Below, piece after piece: positions 6,384 through 15,411 of a stretch of DNA of 32,199 bases. The position numbers were made by a program, and so were the translations under genes. The notes beneath the pieces are model-generated. The model was given only the letters and a program-made list of their open reading frames with translations, was not told where the DNA came from and did no database searches. How positions within the stretch are numbered: position 1 is the first letter of the stretch; each line of letters begins with the position of its first letter. The DNA lies in assembly GCA_023410155.1 (NCBI GenBank), contig JAEYQF010000018.1, positions 1 to 32,199 of the forward strand, written 5' to 3'. Origin of the DNA: Verrucomicrobiota bacterium (GTDB lineage Bacteria; Verrucomicrobiota; Verrucomicrobiia; Opitutales; Opitutaceae).

Positions 6384-7810
6384 GATGCAGAAGCTTCCAT
6401 AGCCGGAGGACGGCGGAACGAAAGAGCGTCCGGAGCCACCGGCGAGGTCATGGCCGCAAAAGCGAGCCGTATGAAGTGATAAGCGAAGACGAGGTTACCA
6501 AGCAGCAGCAGCGCCTGTCCCGCCGCAGCGACCTCAAGCCAGACGCGAGTGTCCCCCGCGATCTGTTCGAAGGTGGCAGAGGCGTCGGCCAACGCCGTGC
6601 CTTGCGTGATACCCGCCACGGCAAGACCGGCGACGAGCACCACCGTGCCGAGCACGGAGGCAGCATAATGCGCCCGGAGAAGCGGCGACGAAGGCCACGC
6701 ACGTCCCGCGATGCGGCTGCCCAGGAAATAGATCGCTCCGAAGACCGGCAGCGAGAAGGCGCCGTAGAGTGCGAGTTGGAGCTGCGCCTGGGTAAACCAG
6801 GTGAACTGCGTGATGGCTGCAAGACCGCGGAAGGCGAAGACCGCATCCACCAAACCGCCGAGCAGGTAGGCCACAAGGCCGGCCGTCACAAAGCGCAGGG
6901 CCGTGCTCTTGTCGCCGAAGGCTCCACGAAGGTTAATCGCGACGATGATATAGTGGAAGACCAAGAGGGACGCGGAGACGATCGCGATGCTCGGAATCCA
7001 CGCGGGCACCGGGCCGCCGATGAGATGGCGACCACCCGTCCAGCCACCGATGCCGATCAGCGTCCAAAAACCGTAGGGCGCAAAATCATAAGCCGGGAGA
7101 ACGCGGCCCGTGATCTTCGGCACAAGATAATACGCGGCGGCGAGCGCAGTCGGAGCGAGCCAGAGGGTCCAAACGCCCTGCACAAACCAACCGGCGGAGA
7201 TGGCCTGAAGCACTCCGCGGACGGGCGCCCACAGCAGCATCATTTGTGCAGCGGAGAAAAGCCACGGGAAGAGGAACAGCGCCGCGACGGCATACCATTG
7301 AGCAGCGAACGTGGTCTGCTGGCGGCGGCCAATCCATGCGAGAATCGCGGGAGCAGCGATGGCAGCGGCGGCGACGAGCAGGAGCGGCTGAATCGCACGT
7401 GGAGCCTGGAGGAAGGTGATCGAGTTGCCCTCGCCCACCGCGATTCCGACGATGCCGGCGAGCACACCGAAGTTCCAGAAGAGCCCGCCCACCGTGGACC
7501 AGTTGGTCGAGCGGAGCGGCGCACCGCCAAGACGCGCCAACAGCCAGAGCGCGACGGCAAAGCCGGCGTTGGCGGCCCAGCCGTAAAGGAAGGCTGTCTC
7601 CTTCATGGCCGCAGTGCGGCCGTAGGTGAAGATCGAGCAATCAGCCAGCAATGCCGGCGAGTGCGCCTGCAGGAGTTGCAACAGCGCGAGAGCGCCGCTG
7701 ACAACGAGCCAGATGAGCCCAGAAGCGATCAGCAAGGACACCGGACCGCGCGCGCCGGCGTCGATCTCGGTGACTTCGGCCGTCGCTGCGGCTTGGGAAG
7801 CGGAGGTCAT
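6380..7810 (-). CDS. CcoN-like haem-copper oxidase subunit I homologue lacking almost all metal ligands
   Basis: The 476-residue polytopic protein (about 12 hydrophobic segments) follows CcoN along its length: FTYGRTAAMK for the low-spin haem region, AAAYYLVPKITGR for YYFVPK, GIGGWTGGRHLIGG for YIWAGPHHLHYT, and QAQLQLALYGAFSLPVFGAIYFL for GHVHSG...FGAIY. At the ligand positions of canonical CcoN it has Lys70 for the haem b His, Gln211 for the first CuB His, Gly255 for the active-site Tyr, Arg261 and His262 for the CuB His pair, and Gln343 and Gln345 for the two haem His of HVH. I checked the codons in the DNA for the Lys, three Gln, Arg and His positions. Only one CuB His remains. The frame is intact and sits inside a tight operon, so it is a conserved-looking paralogue rather than a pseudogene. 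It should not reduce oxygen; a structural or quinol/proton-linked role is speculation. Confidence 0.88.
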   Translation of the reverse strand: MTSASQAAATAEVTEIDAGARGPVSLLIASGLIWLVVSGALALLQLLQAHSPALLADCSIFTYGRTAAMKETAFLYGWAANAGFAVALWLLARLGGAPLRSTNWSTVGGLFWNFGVLAGIVGIAVGEGNSITFLQAPRAIQPLLLVAAAAIAAPAILAWIGRRQQTTFAAQWYAVAALFLFPWLFSAAQMMLLWAPVRGVLQAISAGWFVQGVWTLWLAPTALAAAYYLVPKITGRVLPAYDFAPYGFWTLIGIGGWTGGRHLIGGPVPAWIPSIAIVSASLLVFHYIIVAINLRGAFGDKSTALRFVTAGLVAYLLGGLVDAVFAFRGLAAITQFTWFTQAQLQLALYGAFSLPVFGAIYFLGSRIAGRAWPSSPLLRAHYAASVLGTVVLVAGLAVAGITQGTALADASATFEQIAGDTRVWLEVAAAGQALLLLGNLVFAYHFIRLAFAAMTSPVAPDALSFRRPPAMEASAS

Positions 7811-7823
7811 CTCAGGAAATGGG

Positions 7824-8120
7824 TTAGGGCTTCTTGGCGTAGGCTTCGATCGTAAGCTCCATCGCCCGATCGAGCGGGAGCTGAACGACGCCGGCGTTTT
7901 GGTCGACCCAGGCGTAGGAGCTCGCTTGCGAGGCCTCCTTGGATCGCAGCTCCGCGAGGTTTTTCACCCGTTGTTCGTCAGAATGGACGCCATCGCCCAC
8001 GAACATCCCGGTGCTCCGCGGGAGGTAGAAGAAGTAGACGAGGAGCGCGAAGACGGCGAGCAGAGCGAAGATCGCGAAGATGCTCACCAACGGCGCGGAC
8101 TTGGAGGAAGACTCACTCAT
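7824..8120 (-). CDS. Small single-helix membrane protein of oxidase/ACIII operons
   Basis: This 98-residue protein has one transmembrane helix (about residues 11-33) and an outside tail with LAELRSKEASQASSYAWVD followed by GVVQLPLDRAMEL. The 'LxxLRxxE...SYxWVDxxxGVVxxPxxRAMEL' pattern is seen in small proteins encoded beside SCO and cytochrome oxidase genes, where the function is not well defined; a role in assembly or subunit contact is an inference. The start codon overlaps the end of actF by eight bases, and the CcoN-like gene follows after 13 bases, so it bridges the ACIII and oxidase-like halves of the operon. Confidence 0.75.
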   Translation of the reverse strand: MSESSSKSAPLVSIFAIFALLAVFALLVYFFYLPRSTGMFVGDGVHSDEQRVKNLAELRSKEASQASSYAWVDQNAGVVQLPLDRAMELTIEAYAKKP

Positions 8121-9384
8121 GATGGGTCAGGCTCTCGCCGATGCGCGGATCGCGAATCGGGATCAATTTGGTAGTCGGGAAGCTCCGCAGGTAGGACCAG
8201 ACGCACACGCCGCCGATGCCGACGACAGAGCTGAGGATCCAGAGCAGGTTCAGGGAGAAGAACGGCACCGCATCGCCATGATGGTCCTTGAGGACCGGAA
8301 CGATGTTGTAGGCGATGTCGATCAGGATGATCGTCAGCACCCAGAAGGCGATCCGGCGGATGATGTGCGGGGTGACCTTGTAGCGATACGAAAGCAGCAG
8401 GAGGAACGGCACCACGAAGTGGCCAAACAGAATGACCAAACCAATCCACCACCACTGATTGGTGGAGCCGTCGTGGTTCAGCTCGCGCAGATTATACCAG
8501 AATGTTTCCTCAGGGATGTTTGCATTCCAGATCAGGAAGTATTGAGAAAACGTGACGTAGGCCCAGAAGACGGTGAAGGCCAACATGAGCTGACCGATGC
8601 TGTGGAAATGGTTCGTGTTGAGCACGCCTTTGTAGTCTCCGCGGTTGAGCAACCACACCATGATGACGACACCCATGCAGAGGGCCCCGCGGGCGCAGTT
8701 CGCGAAGAACCACACTCCATACATCGTGGAGAACCAGTGATACTCGAGCGACTTCACCCAGTAGATCGAAGCGAGCGTCAGGGTGATCGCACCAAGCGGG
8801 AGACCCATGGCGGCGGTCACGCGGCTCTTGAGCGTCCACTTCACATCGCCGTCCACGTCCTGCGTAAAGGACGCTTTGCGGAGGCGCCAGGAGAGGAACA
8901 TCCACACGCCGAAGAATGCCACCGTCATCACGGTGAACATGTTCAGGTTTAGGAAGGCAGCCTTCTTGATGTAGAGCACGTCGTGCCCGACGGTGTGACC
9001 GCCGTGCATCTCACGGTTGAGGTCCATCCAAGGCCAGACCATCCCGGGGTTGGTCCAAGCCGTGATGAGCAACGGGAGGAAGAGGATGCCGAGCCATTTG
9101 AAGGCGGACAGCCCATGCTCCCACTGACGGCGGATGACCACCGACCACGAGGCATCGAAGATGTGGTGGATCAGGATCATCATCAGCATGCCGATGGCGA
9201 TTGCCGTCCAGTAAGTGATGCCGACGAGCCATGAGATGGCGATGTTCACCGGCGGAGCGATGACGAGTCCCGCGGCCGTCACCGCGATGCCGGCCAGGCC
9301 AATGACGAGCGCCTTAGTGGCGCCCGCGGCGGCGGAGGAATCGGCCGGAAGAGCCGCAGGAGCTGAGGCAGCGTGTGAACTCAT
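8113..9384 (-). CDS. actF: Alternative complex III, quinol-interacting membrane subunit ActF
   Basis: The 423-residue NrfD/PsrC-type integral membrane protein has about ten hydrophobic segments and an Ala-rich N-terminal tail. Characteristic stretches include GMLMMILIHHIFDASWSV, WEHGLSAF, AWTNPGMVWPWMD, KAAFLNLNMF and FSQYFLIWNANIPEET. In ACIII, ActF pairs with ActC in the membrane, and both belong to the NrfD family. The order actA-B-C-D-E-F is the canonical ACIII order, and the start overlaps the actE stop by four bases (ATGA), suggesting translational coupling. Confidence 0.92.
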   Translation of the reverse strand: MSSHAASAPAALPADSSAAAGATKALVIGLAGIAVTAAGLVIAPPVNIAISWLVGITYWTAIAIGMLMMILIHHIFDASWSVVIRRQWEHGLSAFKWLGILFLPLLITAWTNPGMVWPWMDLNREMHGGHTVGHDVLYIKKAAFLNLNMFTVMTVAFFGVWMFLSWRLRKASFTQDVDGDVKWTLKSRVTAAMGLPLGAITLTLASIYWVKSLEYHWFSTMYGVWFFANCARGALCMGVVIMVWLLNRGDYKGVLNTNHFHSIGQLMLAFTVFWAYVTFSQYFLIWNANIPEETFWYNLRELNHDGSTNQWWWIGLVILFGHFVVPFLLLLSYRYKVTPHIIRRIAFWVLTIILIDIAYNIVPVLKDHHGDAVPFFSLNLLWILSSVVGIGGVCVWSYLRSFPTTKLIPIRDPRIGESLTHHE

Positions 9385-10019
9385 TGGATACCCAGAGATT
9401 TCTTGGCGTCGGCGTCGACGACATCGACGCGCGTGCCGGTTTGTGCGCGCTGAAGGGCGCGAACATAGAGAACGACCGCCCAGCGCTCCTCAGGGGAGAG
9501 CTTGTCGGCGTAAGGCAGCATGTTCCCCTTACCGTGAGTGATCACGTTGAAGATCTCGCCCTCGGGCACTGTGCGCAGGCGCTCGTCGTGGAAAGTGGGC
9601 GTGGCCCCCATGCCGTATTGCTTGGTGATGCCATTGCCATCGCCCAAACCGCCGTGGCACGGCTGGCAGTAGATGGCGAAGCGTTCGCGGCCATGCGCCA
9701 TAAATTGCGCGTCGATCACGAGCGGGGCCGGGAAACCCTGGACGAAGGATCCATCGGCGTTGCGGCCGGCGTGGAGAGCGTCGTCGGTGCGGAGCGCGTT
9801 GCGGGGAACGACACCGGCCGGGAGCGGGCGATCGGCCCGCCCGTCGGCGAAAAACTCGCTCGTGCCTTGGGGCTTGTAGCGGGGCTGGTATTTCATGCCC
9901 GGGAAGGCCCATTCCGGGAACACATCCATCGGCGGATGCGCGAACTTGGTGCCGCGGAGCCCGAGCACGGAGACCGTGAGGACCACGAGAAACGCGGTAA
10001 CGAGATAAACGTGGCGCAT
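9381..10019 (-). CDS. actE: Alternative complex III, monohaem cytochrome c subunit ActE
   Basis: The 212-residue protein has an N-terminal hydrophobic anchor or signal (about residues 4-21) and the ActE hallmark KYQPRYKPQGTSEFFADGR, which resembles the 'QPK..P...S.FF.DGRS.R' segment of the family. The single haem motif is CQPCH (Cys118-His122), followed by GGLGDGNGITKQYGM. Later GEIFNVITHGKGNMLPYAD contains the probable Met ligand. No lipobox cysteine is visible after the hydrophobic stretch, whereas several characterised ActE proteins are lipid-anchored. It sits 3 bases after actD and overlaps actF. Confidence 0.92.
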   Translation of the reverse strand: MRHVYLVTAFLVVLTVSVLGLRGTKFAHPPMDVFPEWAFPGMKYQPRYKPQGTSEFFADGRADRPLPAGVVPRNALRTDDALHAGRNADGSFVQGFPAPLVIDAQFMAHGRERFAIYCQPCHGGLGDGNGITKQYGMGATPTFHDERLRTVPEGEIFNVITHGKGNMLPYADKLSPEERWAVVLYVRALQRAQTGTRVDVVDADAKKSLGIQ

Positions 10020-10022
10020 GGC

Positions 10023-10556
10023 TCAGGTTTCCAGCGTGGTGATTTCCTTGCCGCCGGCTTTCTCGAGGAGAGCCTTGGTGTTGGCGTCGTTGAAGCGCGG
10101 GTCGCGCGACTCGATCACGATGAAGAATCGATCGTCCATGCCCCGGCGGATGTTATCGTATTTCAAAACCGGGTGGTAGTGCATCGGTAGACCGTTGAGG
10201 ACGAACATGCCGATGATCGTCGCGAAGGCGGTGAACAGAATCGTGAGCTCGTAGCTCACCGGGAAGGCGAACATCGGGGAAAAGAGCGGCTTGCCGCCCA
10301 CGATGAGCTGGTAGTCGTAACCGTTCGTATACCAGATCAGCGTCATGCCGGTCACGAAACCGGTGATGCCGCCCACGAGCGAGATACGGGGCACGATCGA
10401 GCGCTTGAGGCCCATCGCCTTGTCCATCCCGTGAATGGGGCAAGGCGCGATCACGTCCCAATTCTTGTAACCGGCGTCGCGCACCTGCTCCGCCGCGTGA
10501 TAGACGTCCGCAGCGGTCTCGAAGGTGGCGATCAGGCCATAAGGTTGTGCAGCCAT
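10023..10556 (-). CDS. actD: Alternative complex III subunit ActD (DUF3341 family)
   Basis: The 177-residue protein starts with a soluble alpha/beta region (YGLIATFETAADVYHAAEQV...GYKNWDVIAPCPIHGMD). It continues with two membrane helices (about residues 60-75 and 95-125) and a cytoplasmic C-terminal part with DDRFFIVIESRDPRF. This is the DUF3341 architecture of ActD, the cofactor-free subunit that packs against ActC and ActF in ACIII. It lies between actC (11-base gap) and actE (3-base gap). Confidence 0.92.
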   Translation of the reverse strand: MAAQPYGLIATFETAADVYHAAEQVRDAGYKNWDVIAPCPIHGMDKAMGLKRSIVPRISLVGGITGFVTGMTLIWYTNGYDYQLIVGGKPLFSPMFAFPVSYELTILFTAFATIIGMFVLNGLPMHYHPVLKYDNIRRGMDDRFFIVIESRDPRFNDANTKALLEKAGGKEITTLET

Positions 10557-10567
10557 GGTCGGTGGAA

Positions 10568-12034
10568 TTAGTCGTGTTTCTCTCGGATCACGGGGTCACC
10601 GAAACCGGTGCGCTCGTCGTGGCCGTGGTGAACGTCCGCCTGCGGGGTGACGGCCTTGATTTCGGCCATCGGCATGATCGGGAGGAAACGGATGAAGAGG
10701 AGGAACAGCACCGAGAAGACGCCGAAGGTGCCGAAGAACGTGAAGACCTCGACGATCGACGGGCTGTAGTAGCCCCACGACGACGGCAGGAAGTCACGGG
10801 CCAGCGACGTGACGATGATCACGAAGCGCTCGAACCACATGCCGACGTTGACGAAGATCGAGAGCACCCAGACCAAGGTCGTGTTGTTGCGCACGGCCTT
10901 GAACCAGAAGAACTGCGGCGTGATGACGTTGCAGCCGATCATCCACCAGTAGGCCCAGGCGTAGTGGCCAAACGCACGGTTGATGAACGCGAAGCCTTCA
11001 TACGGATTCGCGCCATACCACGCGATGAAGAACTCCATACCGTAGGCGTAGCCGACGATGGTGCCGGTCGCCAACGTGATCTTACACATGCAGTCGATGT
11101 GATACTGCGTGATCAGATCCTCCATCTTATAGATCGCGCGCAGCGGCAGCATGAGCGTGAGCACCATGCCGAAGCCGGAGAAGATCGCGCCGGCGACGAA
11201 GTAAGGCGGGAAGATCGTCGTGTGCCAGCCAGGGAGCAGCGAGACAGCGAAGTCGAACGACACGATCGTGTGCACGGAGAGCACGAGCGGCGTGCTGATA
11301 CCCGCGAGGATCAGGTAAGCCATTTCGTAGTTGCTCCAGTGGCGGTTGGAACCGCGCCAGCCCATCGCGAACAGGCCGTAGAGGAACGAGCGGAGCTTGT
11401 TGCCCGCGGCGTAGAAGCGATCGCGGAGCACCGCGAGGTCAGGGATCAGACCGACATACCAGAAGAGCACGGAAACGGTGCCGTAGGTGGAAACCGCGAA
11501 CACGTCCCACTCGAGCGGCGAGCGGAAGTTCTGCCAGATCCAGTTGGAATTCGGGATCGGGAACAAATACCACGCATACCACACGCGACCGACGTGGAAA
11601 ACCGGGAAGATCGCAGCGCAAACCACCGCGAAGATCGTCATGGCCTCGGCGGCGCGATTGATCGACGTGCGCCATTTCTGGCGCAGCAGGCACAAGATCG
11701 CGGAGATCAGGGTGCCGGCGTGGCCGATACCGATCCAGAACACGAAGTTGACGATGTCCCACGCCCAGTTGACCGGATTCGCGTGGCCCCACACGCCGAC
11801 GCCCGTGGCGACGAGGTAGGTGATACCCGCGACCGTGAAGGACGCGACGAAGCACGCGAGGATGAAGCAGACCCACCACCACGTGGGCGTCTTGCCCTCG
11901 ATGATGCCGCAGATCTTTTCGGTGATCCACGCGAAGTCGCGGTTGTGCTCGACGAGCGTCGCGCGCGGCAGCACGGCCGGCTTGACCTCATTGAGAATCG
12001 CCGGCGCAGCGGCCGCATGATGTCCGTGAGCCAT
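10568..12034 (-). CDS. actC: Alternative complex III, NrfD-like quinol-oxidising membrane subunit ActC
   Basis: The 488-residue protein has about ten transmembrane segments and a cytoplasmic N-terminus containing EHNRDFAWITEKICG. Conserved ActC stretches include WAWDIVNFVFWIGIGHAGT, WRTSINRAAEAMTIFAV, FPVFHVGRVWYAWYLFP, the WDVFAVSTYGTVS helix and LAGISTPLVLSVHTIVSFD. In the known ACIII structures ActC holds the menaquinol oxidation site facing ActB. The start codon overlaps the actB stop by one base (TAATG). Confidence 0.95.
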   Translation of the reverse strand: MAHGHHAAAAPAILNEVKPAVLPRATLVEHNRDFAWITEKICGIIEGKTPTWWWVCFILACFVASFTVAGITYLVATGVGVWGHANPVNWAWDIVNFVFWIGIGHAGTLISAILCLLRQKWRTSINRAAEAMTIFAVVCAAIFPVFHVGRVWYAWYLFPIPNSNWIWQNFRSPLEWDVFAVSTYGTVSVLFWYVGLIPDLAVLRDRFYAAGNKLRSFLYGLFAMGWRGSNRHWSNYEMAYLILAGISTPLVLSVHTIVSFDFAVSLLPGWHTTIFPPYFVAGAIFSGFGMVLTLMLPLRAIYKMEDLITQYHIDCMCKITLATGTIVGYAYGMEFFIAWYGANPYEGFAFINRAFGHYAWAYWWMIGCNVITPQFFWFKAVRNNTTLVWVLSIFVNVGMWFERFVIIVTSLARDFLPSSWGYYSPSIVEVFTFFGTFGVFSVLFLLFIRFLPIMPMAEIKAVTPQADVHHGHDERTGFGDPVIREKHD

Positions 12035-15000
12035 TAGCTAAGTCCTCCGAAACGTTTGAGAGCGTCGATCGAGCCGTGGCCCTTGTGCTCCCCCGCCCCG
12101 TGGTCGTCGTGACCGTGGGTGGCGGGATGGTTCTTGCGCTCGTATTCGACGCGGCTGAGCGGCAGCGAATTGTAGTCGGGCATGCGCGGATTCGGGTTGC
12201 GCAGCTTGCCGGCGTAGGTGGTGCGCGGGCGGGTGTTCAGGTATCCAAGCACCTGATACTCCTGCTCGCGGGCCTTCGCCTTCGAGACGGCGCTCTCCGG
12301 ATCGAGGATGTTGCCGAACACGATGGCGTCGACCGGGCAAACCTGCTCGCACGCAGTCTTGATGGCGCGATCCGGCACGACGATGTCGTCGTGGCGCCCG
12401 GCTTTGGCCATGGCGACCTTGTGCTGGATCTTGCCGTTCTGGATACGTTGCACGCAGTAGGTGCACTTTTCCATCACGCCGCGCATTCGCACGGAGACCT
12501 CGGGGTTCTTCACCATCTTGACCAGCTCGGGCATGCCGTGCGGGCCGACCGGGCCGAGGTAGAGGCTGTCGAGCTGGCGCTCGTTCCAGTCGAAGAAGTT
12601 GAAGCGCCGCACCTTATACGGGCAGTTGTTCGCGCAATAACGGGTGCCGATGCAACGGTTGTAGGCCATCGCGTTCAGGCCTTCTTCGTCGTGCACCGTC
12701 GCGTTGACGGGGCACACGGTTTCGCACGGGGCGAGTTCGCACTGCACACAGGCCATCGGCTGAAGCGAAACCTGCGGATCCTCGGGCAACTGCTTGTTGC
12801 CTTCGCCGCCGAACGCCGCCGCGTCGATGTTGCCATCGGAATAGTAGCGATCCAACCGGATCCAGTGCATCTCGCGACCGCGGAGGACCTGATCCTTGCC
12901 GACGATCGGGATGTTGTTTTCGGCCTGACACGCAATCACGCAGGCGTTGCACCCGATGCACGTGTTCAGATCGATCGACATGCCCCATTGGTGGGCGCCG
13001 GTGAAGTCTGGGGTTTTATAGAGCGAGTTGCCGCGCGGGAGTTTCGACGACTGTTCAGCCAGCGTCATCTTCTCGCCCGTGTGTTCGCCGAGAATCGACG
13101 GGCTGTGGGATTCCATGCCCACCGACTTCACATAGCTCGGATTCTCGTAATAGGAATTCTCGCCGAGCGCGTTGGCCTCGCGAATGATATCGCGGCCTTC
13201 CATCGACCAGTGCTCCTGCGTGTTGGCGAGGAGCATGCGCGCGCCGGTGTTCTTCAGTGAACCGCCGGTGACGAAATGCGGCGCAGCGGAGGTTCGCAAC
13301 GCGTAGGCATCGAAGCCGGCGCCATTGCCGACGCTCCCAGCGGCGGTGCGGCCGTAGCCGAGCGCCACGACAACGGTGTAGTTGGAGAGACCCGGCTGGA
13401 TATGCACGGGACCACGCACAGTCCGGCCGTTGACGGTCAATTCGAAGATTGGCGCGTTTTCCTTACCGATCTCGAACTCGTTCTCCTCTTTGCGGGCGAC
13501 CTGCAGCACGGAGCCCTTCGGCTCAATGCCGAGCTCCTTGCCGAGGCGCGGGCTCACCAGGATCGCGTTATCCCACGAGATCTTCGTGATCGGATCCGGA
13601 AGCTCCTGCAGCCAGCCATTGTTCGAGAAACGGCCGTCGTCGACTTTGTAGTCGGTGATGAAACGGACCTCGAGATTCTGGCTCGAAAGGGCTTGGAACC
13701 GCGGGGCGTTCGCGAACAACGACGCGACGTTGGCGAAGCTGTAGCGAACCGTGACGGTCGGGTAAGCCGAGTTGGCGAGCAAGCCGTCGTGCAGGAACTG
13801 CTGGAAGGCCTTTTCTGCCGCGGGACCCGTCGCCCCGGAGATGCCGCTGATGGTCGAGACGACCAGCGCGTGCGGATCGGGATTCTGCACCCCGAGGATG
13901 CGCGCGAGCACTTCGATCTCGGTGAGACCGCCGAACAGCGGAAGGATCATCGGCTGAACCGGCAGGATCGTGCCGTCCACCGTGCGCGCGTCGCCCCAAG
14001 ATTCGAGGTAGTGCGCGGACGCCAGATTCACGCCCGCGACCGCCGCGGTTTCGTCCGCGCGATAACCGAGACGGACCACGTTCGAGACGGATTTCTGCAG
14101 CGACGCCCAGTCGAGGTCGGCCGGAGCATTGTAAACCGGATTGCCACCGAGGATGACCAGCGTCTGCACCGAGCCGCCGCGGATGGCGTTCGCAAGGTCG
14201 ACGATGTTCGCACTCTGGCTCGGCTCGATGCGGACAAAGTCCACGGTCGAGCCGATGTTACCCAGCGCGGCATTGATCGCATACGCGATCGCGTGCACTT
14301 GGGCGGGCTGATGCGCGCCGGCGACGACGAGGCTGGCGCCTTTGTGGGCCGCGAGATCGGCCGCGCACTCATCGATCCACTCCTGCTTGACGTCGAGACC
14401 TTGCGCGAGCGGCGCGAGAGTGTTGTTGCCAGTGATCTTGACCGCGATCGCCGCGGCGAGCGCCAGGATGTGGCTGCTCGCGACGCGGAGGCGGTGGTCG
14501 GCCATGCTGCCGGTGAGCGTGAAGCCGCTCTCGGCCACGTAGAGGCGGTTCATCCGCTCCGCGTCTTCCTTGGAATTGACGCGGCGAGCCTTCGAAAACT
14601 CACGGGCGAAATAGAGGCTGCCAGATTCGCTGTGGAGGAAGTCCGCATCCAAAGAAAGGATACGGGCAGCACGCGCAAAGCGGTAAACCGGCTTCACGTC
14701 TTCGCCGAAAGCCGCACGCGCGGCCTCCGCCGGCGGCTGGTCGGCCACCGGCTCATACTCCGCCCAGGTGGCCTGGGGGAACTGGCTGCGCAGTTGAGCG
14801 ACCAGACGGGCACGCGTCGGCGAGCTGGATTGCTCGGCCAGGAAAGCGAGACCGGCGCCGCCATTGGCGGCTGCATCACGGCCGATTCTGGCGAGAAGTT
14901 CGTTGACCGAAGCGACATCGAGCTGCTTACCGCCGCGCATGTGAGCGGTGGCGCGCTCAGGATCGTAGAGATCCAGCACCGAAGCCTGGGCATGCAGCGA

Positions 15001-15411
15001 ACTCGCGCCACCGTGCGGCGCGTAAGACGGGTTGCCCTCGAGCTTGGTCGGACGGCCCTGATGCGTTTCCGCGAGCAGCGGGATCGCCGAGCCACGCAAC
15101 GGCATGGCCGTCGCAAAATACAATGGAAGACCCTGGATGACCTGCTCGACCGAGCGGCCATACGGCAGAATGTGCTTCTCCGGGCGACGGCAGCCGGCGA
15201 GACCGAGGCCGCCGAGCGCGAAGGACGCCGCCATGATCTTCAGAAACTGTCGACGATCGACTCCGTTGAGCTCCGAAGCCCCTTCGGGGAACTCACGCTG
15301 CATCTGCGCCTGGAAGCCGGGCGTGGCGGTGAGTTCATCGAGACTGCGCCAGTATTTGGGACCGGTCAGCTCGCGCTGGGACGGAGCGGGATGTTCAAAT
15401 TTGCGTTTCAT
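12034..15411 (-). CDS. actB: Alternative complex III, fused molybdopterin-oxidoreductase-like/iron-sulfur subunit ActB
   Basis: The 1125-residue protein joins the two ActB parts. It opens with GPKYWRSLDEL, then a Tat-type signal (DRRQFLKIMAASFALGG, Arg53-Arg54) ending in GLAGC. Residues of about 80-770 resemble molybdopterin oxidoreductases; in ACIII this part has no molybdenum cofactor. The C-terminal ferredoxin-like part (about 810-1030) has the cysteine sets CIGCNACVIACQAEN (from Cys818), CVQCELAPCETVCPVNAT, CIGTRYCANNCPYKV, then CTYCVQRIQ with CEQVCPVDAI. These fit the one 3Fe-4S and three 4Fe-4S clusters known for ActB. The ATG at 15411 overlaps the actA stop (ATGA) and agrees with family N-termini; an upstream in-frame start at 15453 would sit inside actA. 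Confidence 0.95.
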   Translation of the reverse strand: MKRKFEHPAPSQRELTGPKYWRSLDELTATPGFQAQMQREFPEGASELNGVDRRQFLKIMAASFALGGLGLAGCRRPEKHILPYGRSVEQVIQGLPLYFATAMPLRGSAIPLLAETHQGRPTKLEGNPSYAPHGGASSLHAQASVLDLYDPERATAHMRGGKQLDVASVNELLARIGRDAAANGGAGLAFLAEQSSSPTRARLVAQLRSQFPQATWAEYEPVADQPPAEAARAAFGEDVKPVYRFARAARILSLDADFLHSESGSLYFAREFSKARRVNSKEDAERMNRLYVAESGFTLTGSMADHRLRVASSHILALAAAIAVKITGNNTLAPLAQGLDVKQEWIDECAADLAAHKGASLVVAGAHQPAQVHAIAYAINAALGNIGSTVDFVRIEPSQSANIVDLANAIRGGSVQTLVILGGNPVYNAPADLDWASLQKSVSNVVRLGYRADETAAVAGVNLASAHYLESWGDARTVDGTILPVQPMILPLFGGLTEIEVLARILGVQNPDPHALVVSTISGISGATGPAAEKAFQQFLHDGLLANSAYPTVTVRYSFANVASLFANAPRFQALSSQNLEVRFITDYKVDDGRFSNNGWLQELPDPITKISWDNAILVSPRLGKELGIEPKGSVLQVARKEENEFEIGKENAPIFELTVNGRTVRGPVHIQPGLSNYTVVVALGYGRTAAGSVGNGAGFDAYALRTSAAPHFVTGGSLKNTGARMLLANTQEHWSMEGRDIIREANALGENSYYENPSYVKSVGMESHSPSILGEHTGEKMTLAEQSSKLPRGNSLYKTPDFTGAHQWGMSIDLNTCIGCNACVIACQAENNIPIVGKDQVLRGREMHWIRLDRYYSDGNIDAAAFGGEGNKQLPEDPQVSLQPMACVQCELAPCETVCPVNATVHDEEGLNAMAYNRCIGTRYCANNCPYKVRRFNFFDWNERQLDSLYLGPVGPHGMPELVKMVKNPEVSVRMRGVMEKCTYCVQRIQNGKIQHKVAMAKAGRHDDIVVPDRAIKTACEQVCPVDAIVFGNILDPESAVSKAKAREQEYQVLGYLNTRPRTTYAGKLRNPNPRMPDYNSLPLSRVEYERKNHPATHGHDDHGAGEHKGHGSIDALKRFGGLS

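Noticed and set aside
6380..7810. Interpretation of the CcoN-like gene as a working cbb3 oxidase subunit
   Set aside because: Direct comparison shows that the haem b, haem b3 and most CuB ligands and the active-site Tyr are replaced; annotation by overall similarity alone would be misleading.
6380..7810. Interpretation of the CcoN-like gene as a pseudogene
   Set aside because: No frameshift or internal stop; length, helix pattern and operon overlaps are preserved, and the partner cytochromes are intact.
6476..7855. 459-codon frame antisense to the CcoN-like gene
   Set aside because: Highly charged, unlike any known family, and a shadow of the hydrophobic subunit I homologue.
10547..12037. 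496-codon frame antisense to actC
   Set aside because: It is made almost only of Arg, Glu, Asp, His and Val, a typical reverse-complement shadow of a membrane-protein gene; actC is secure.
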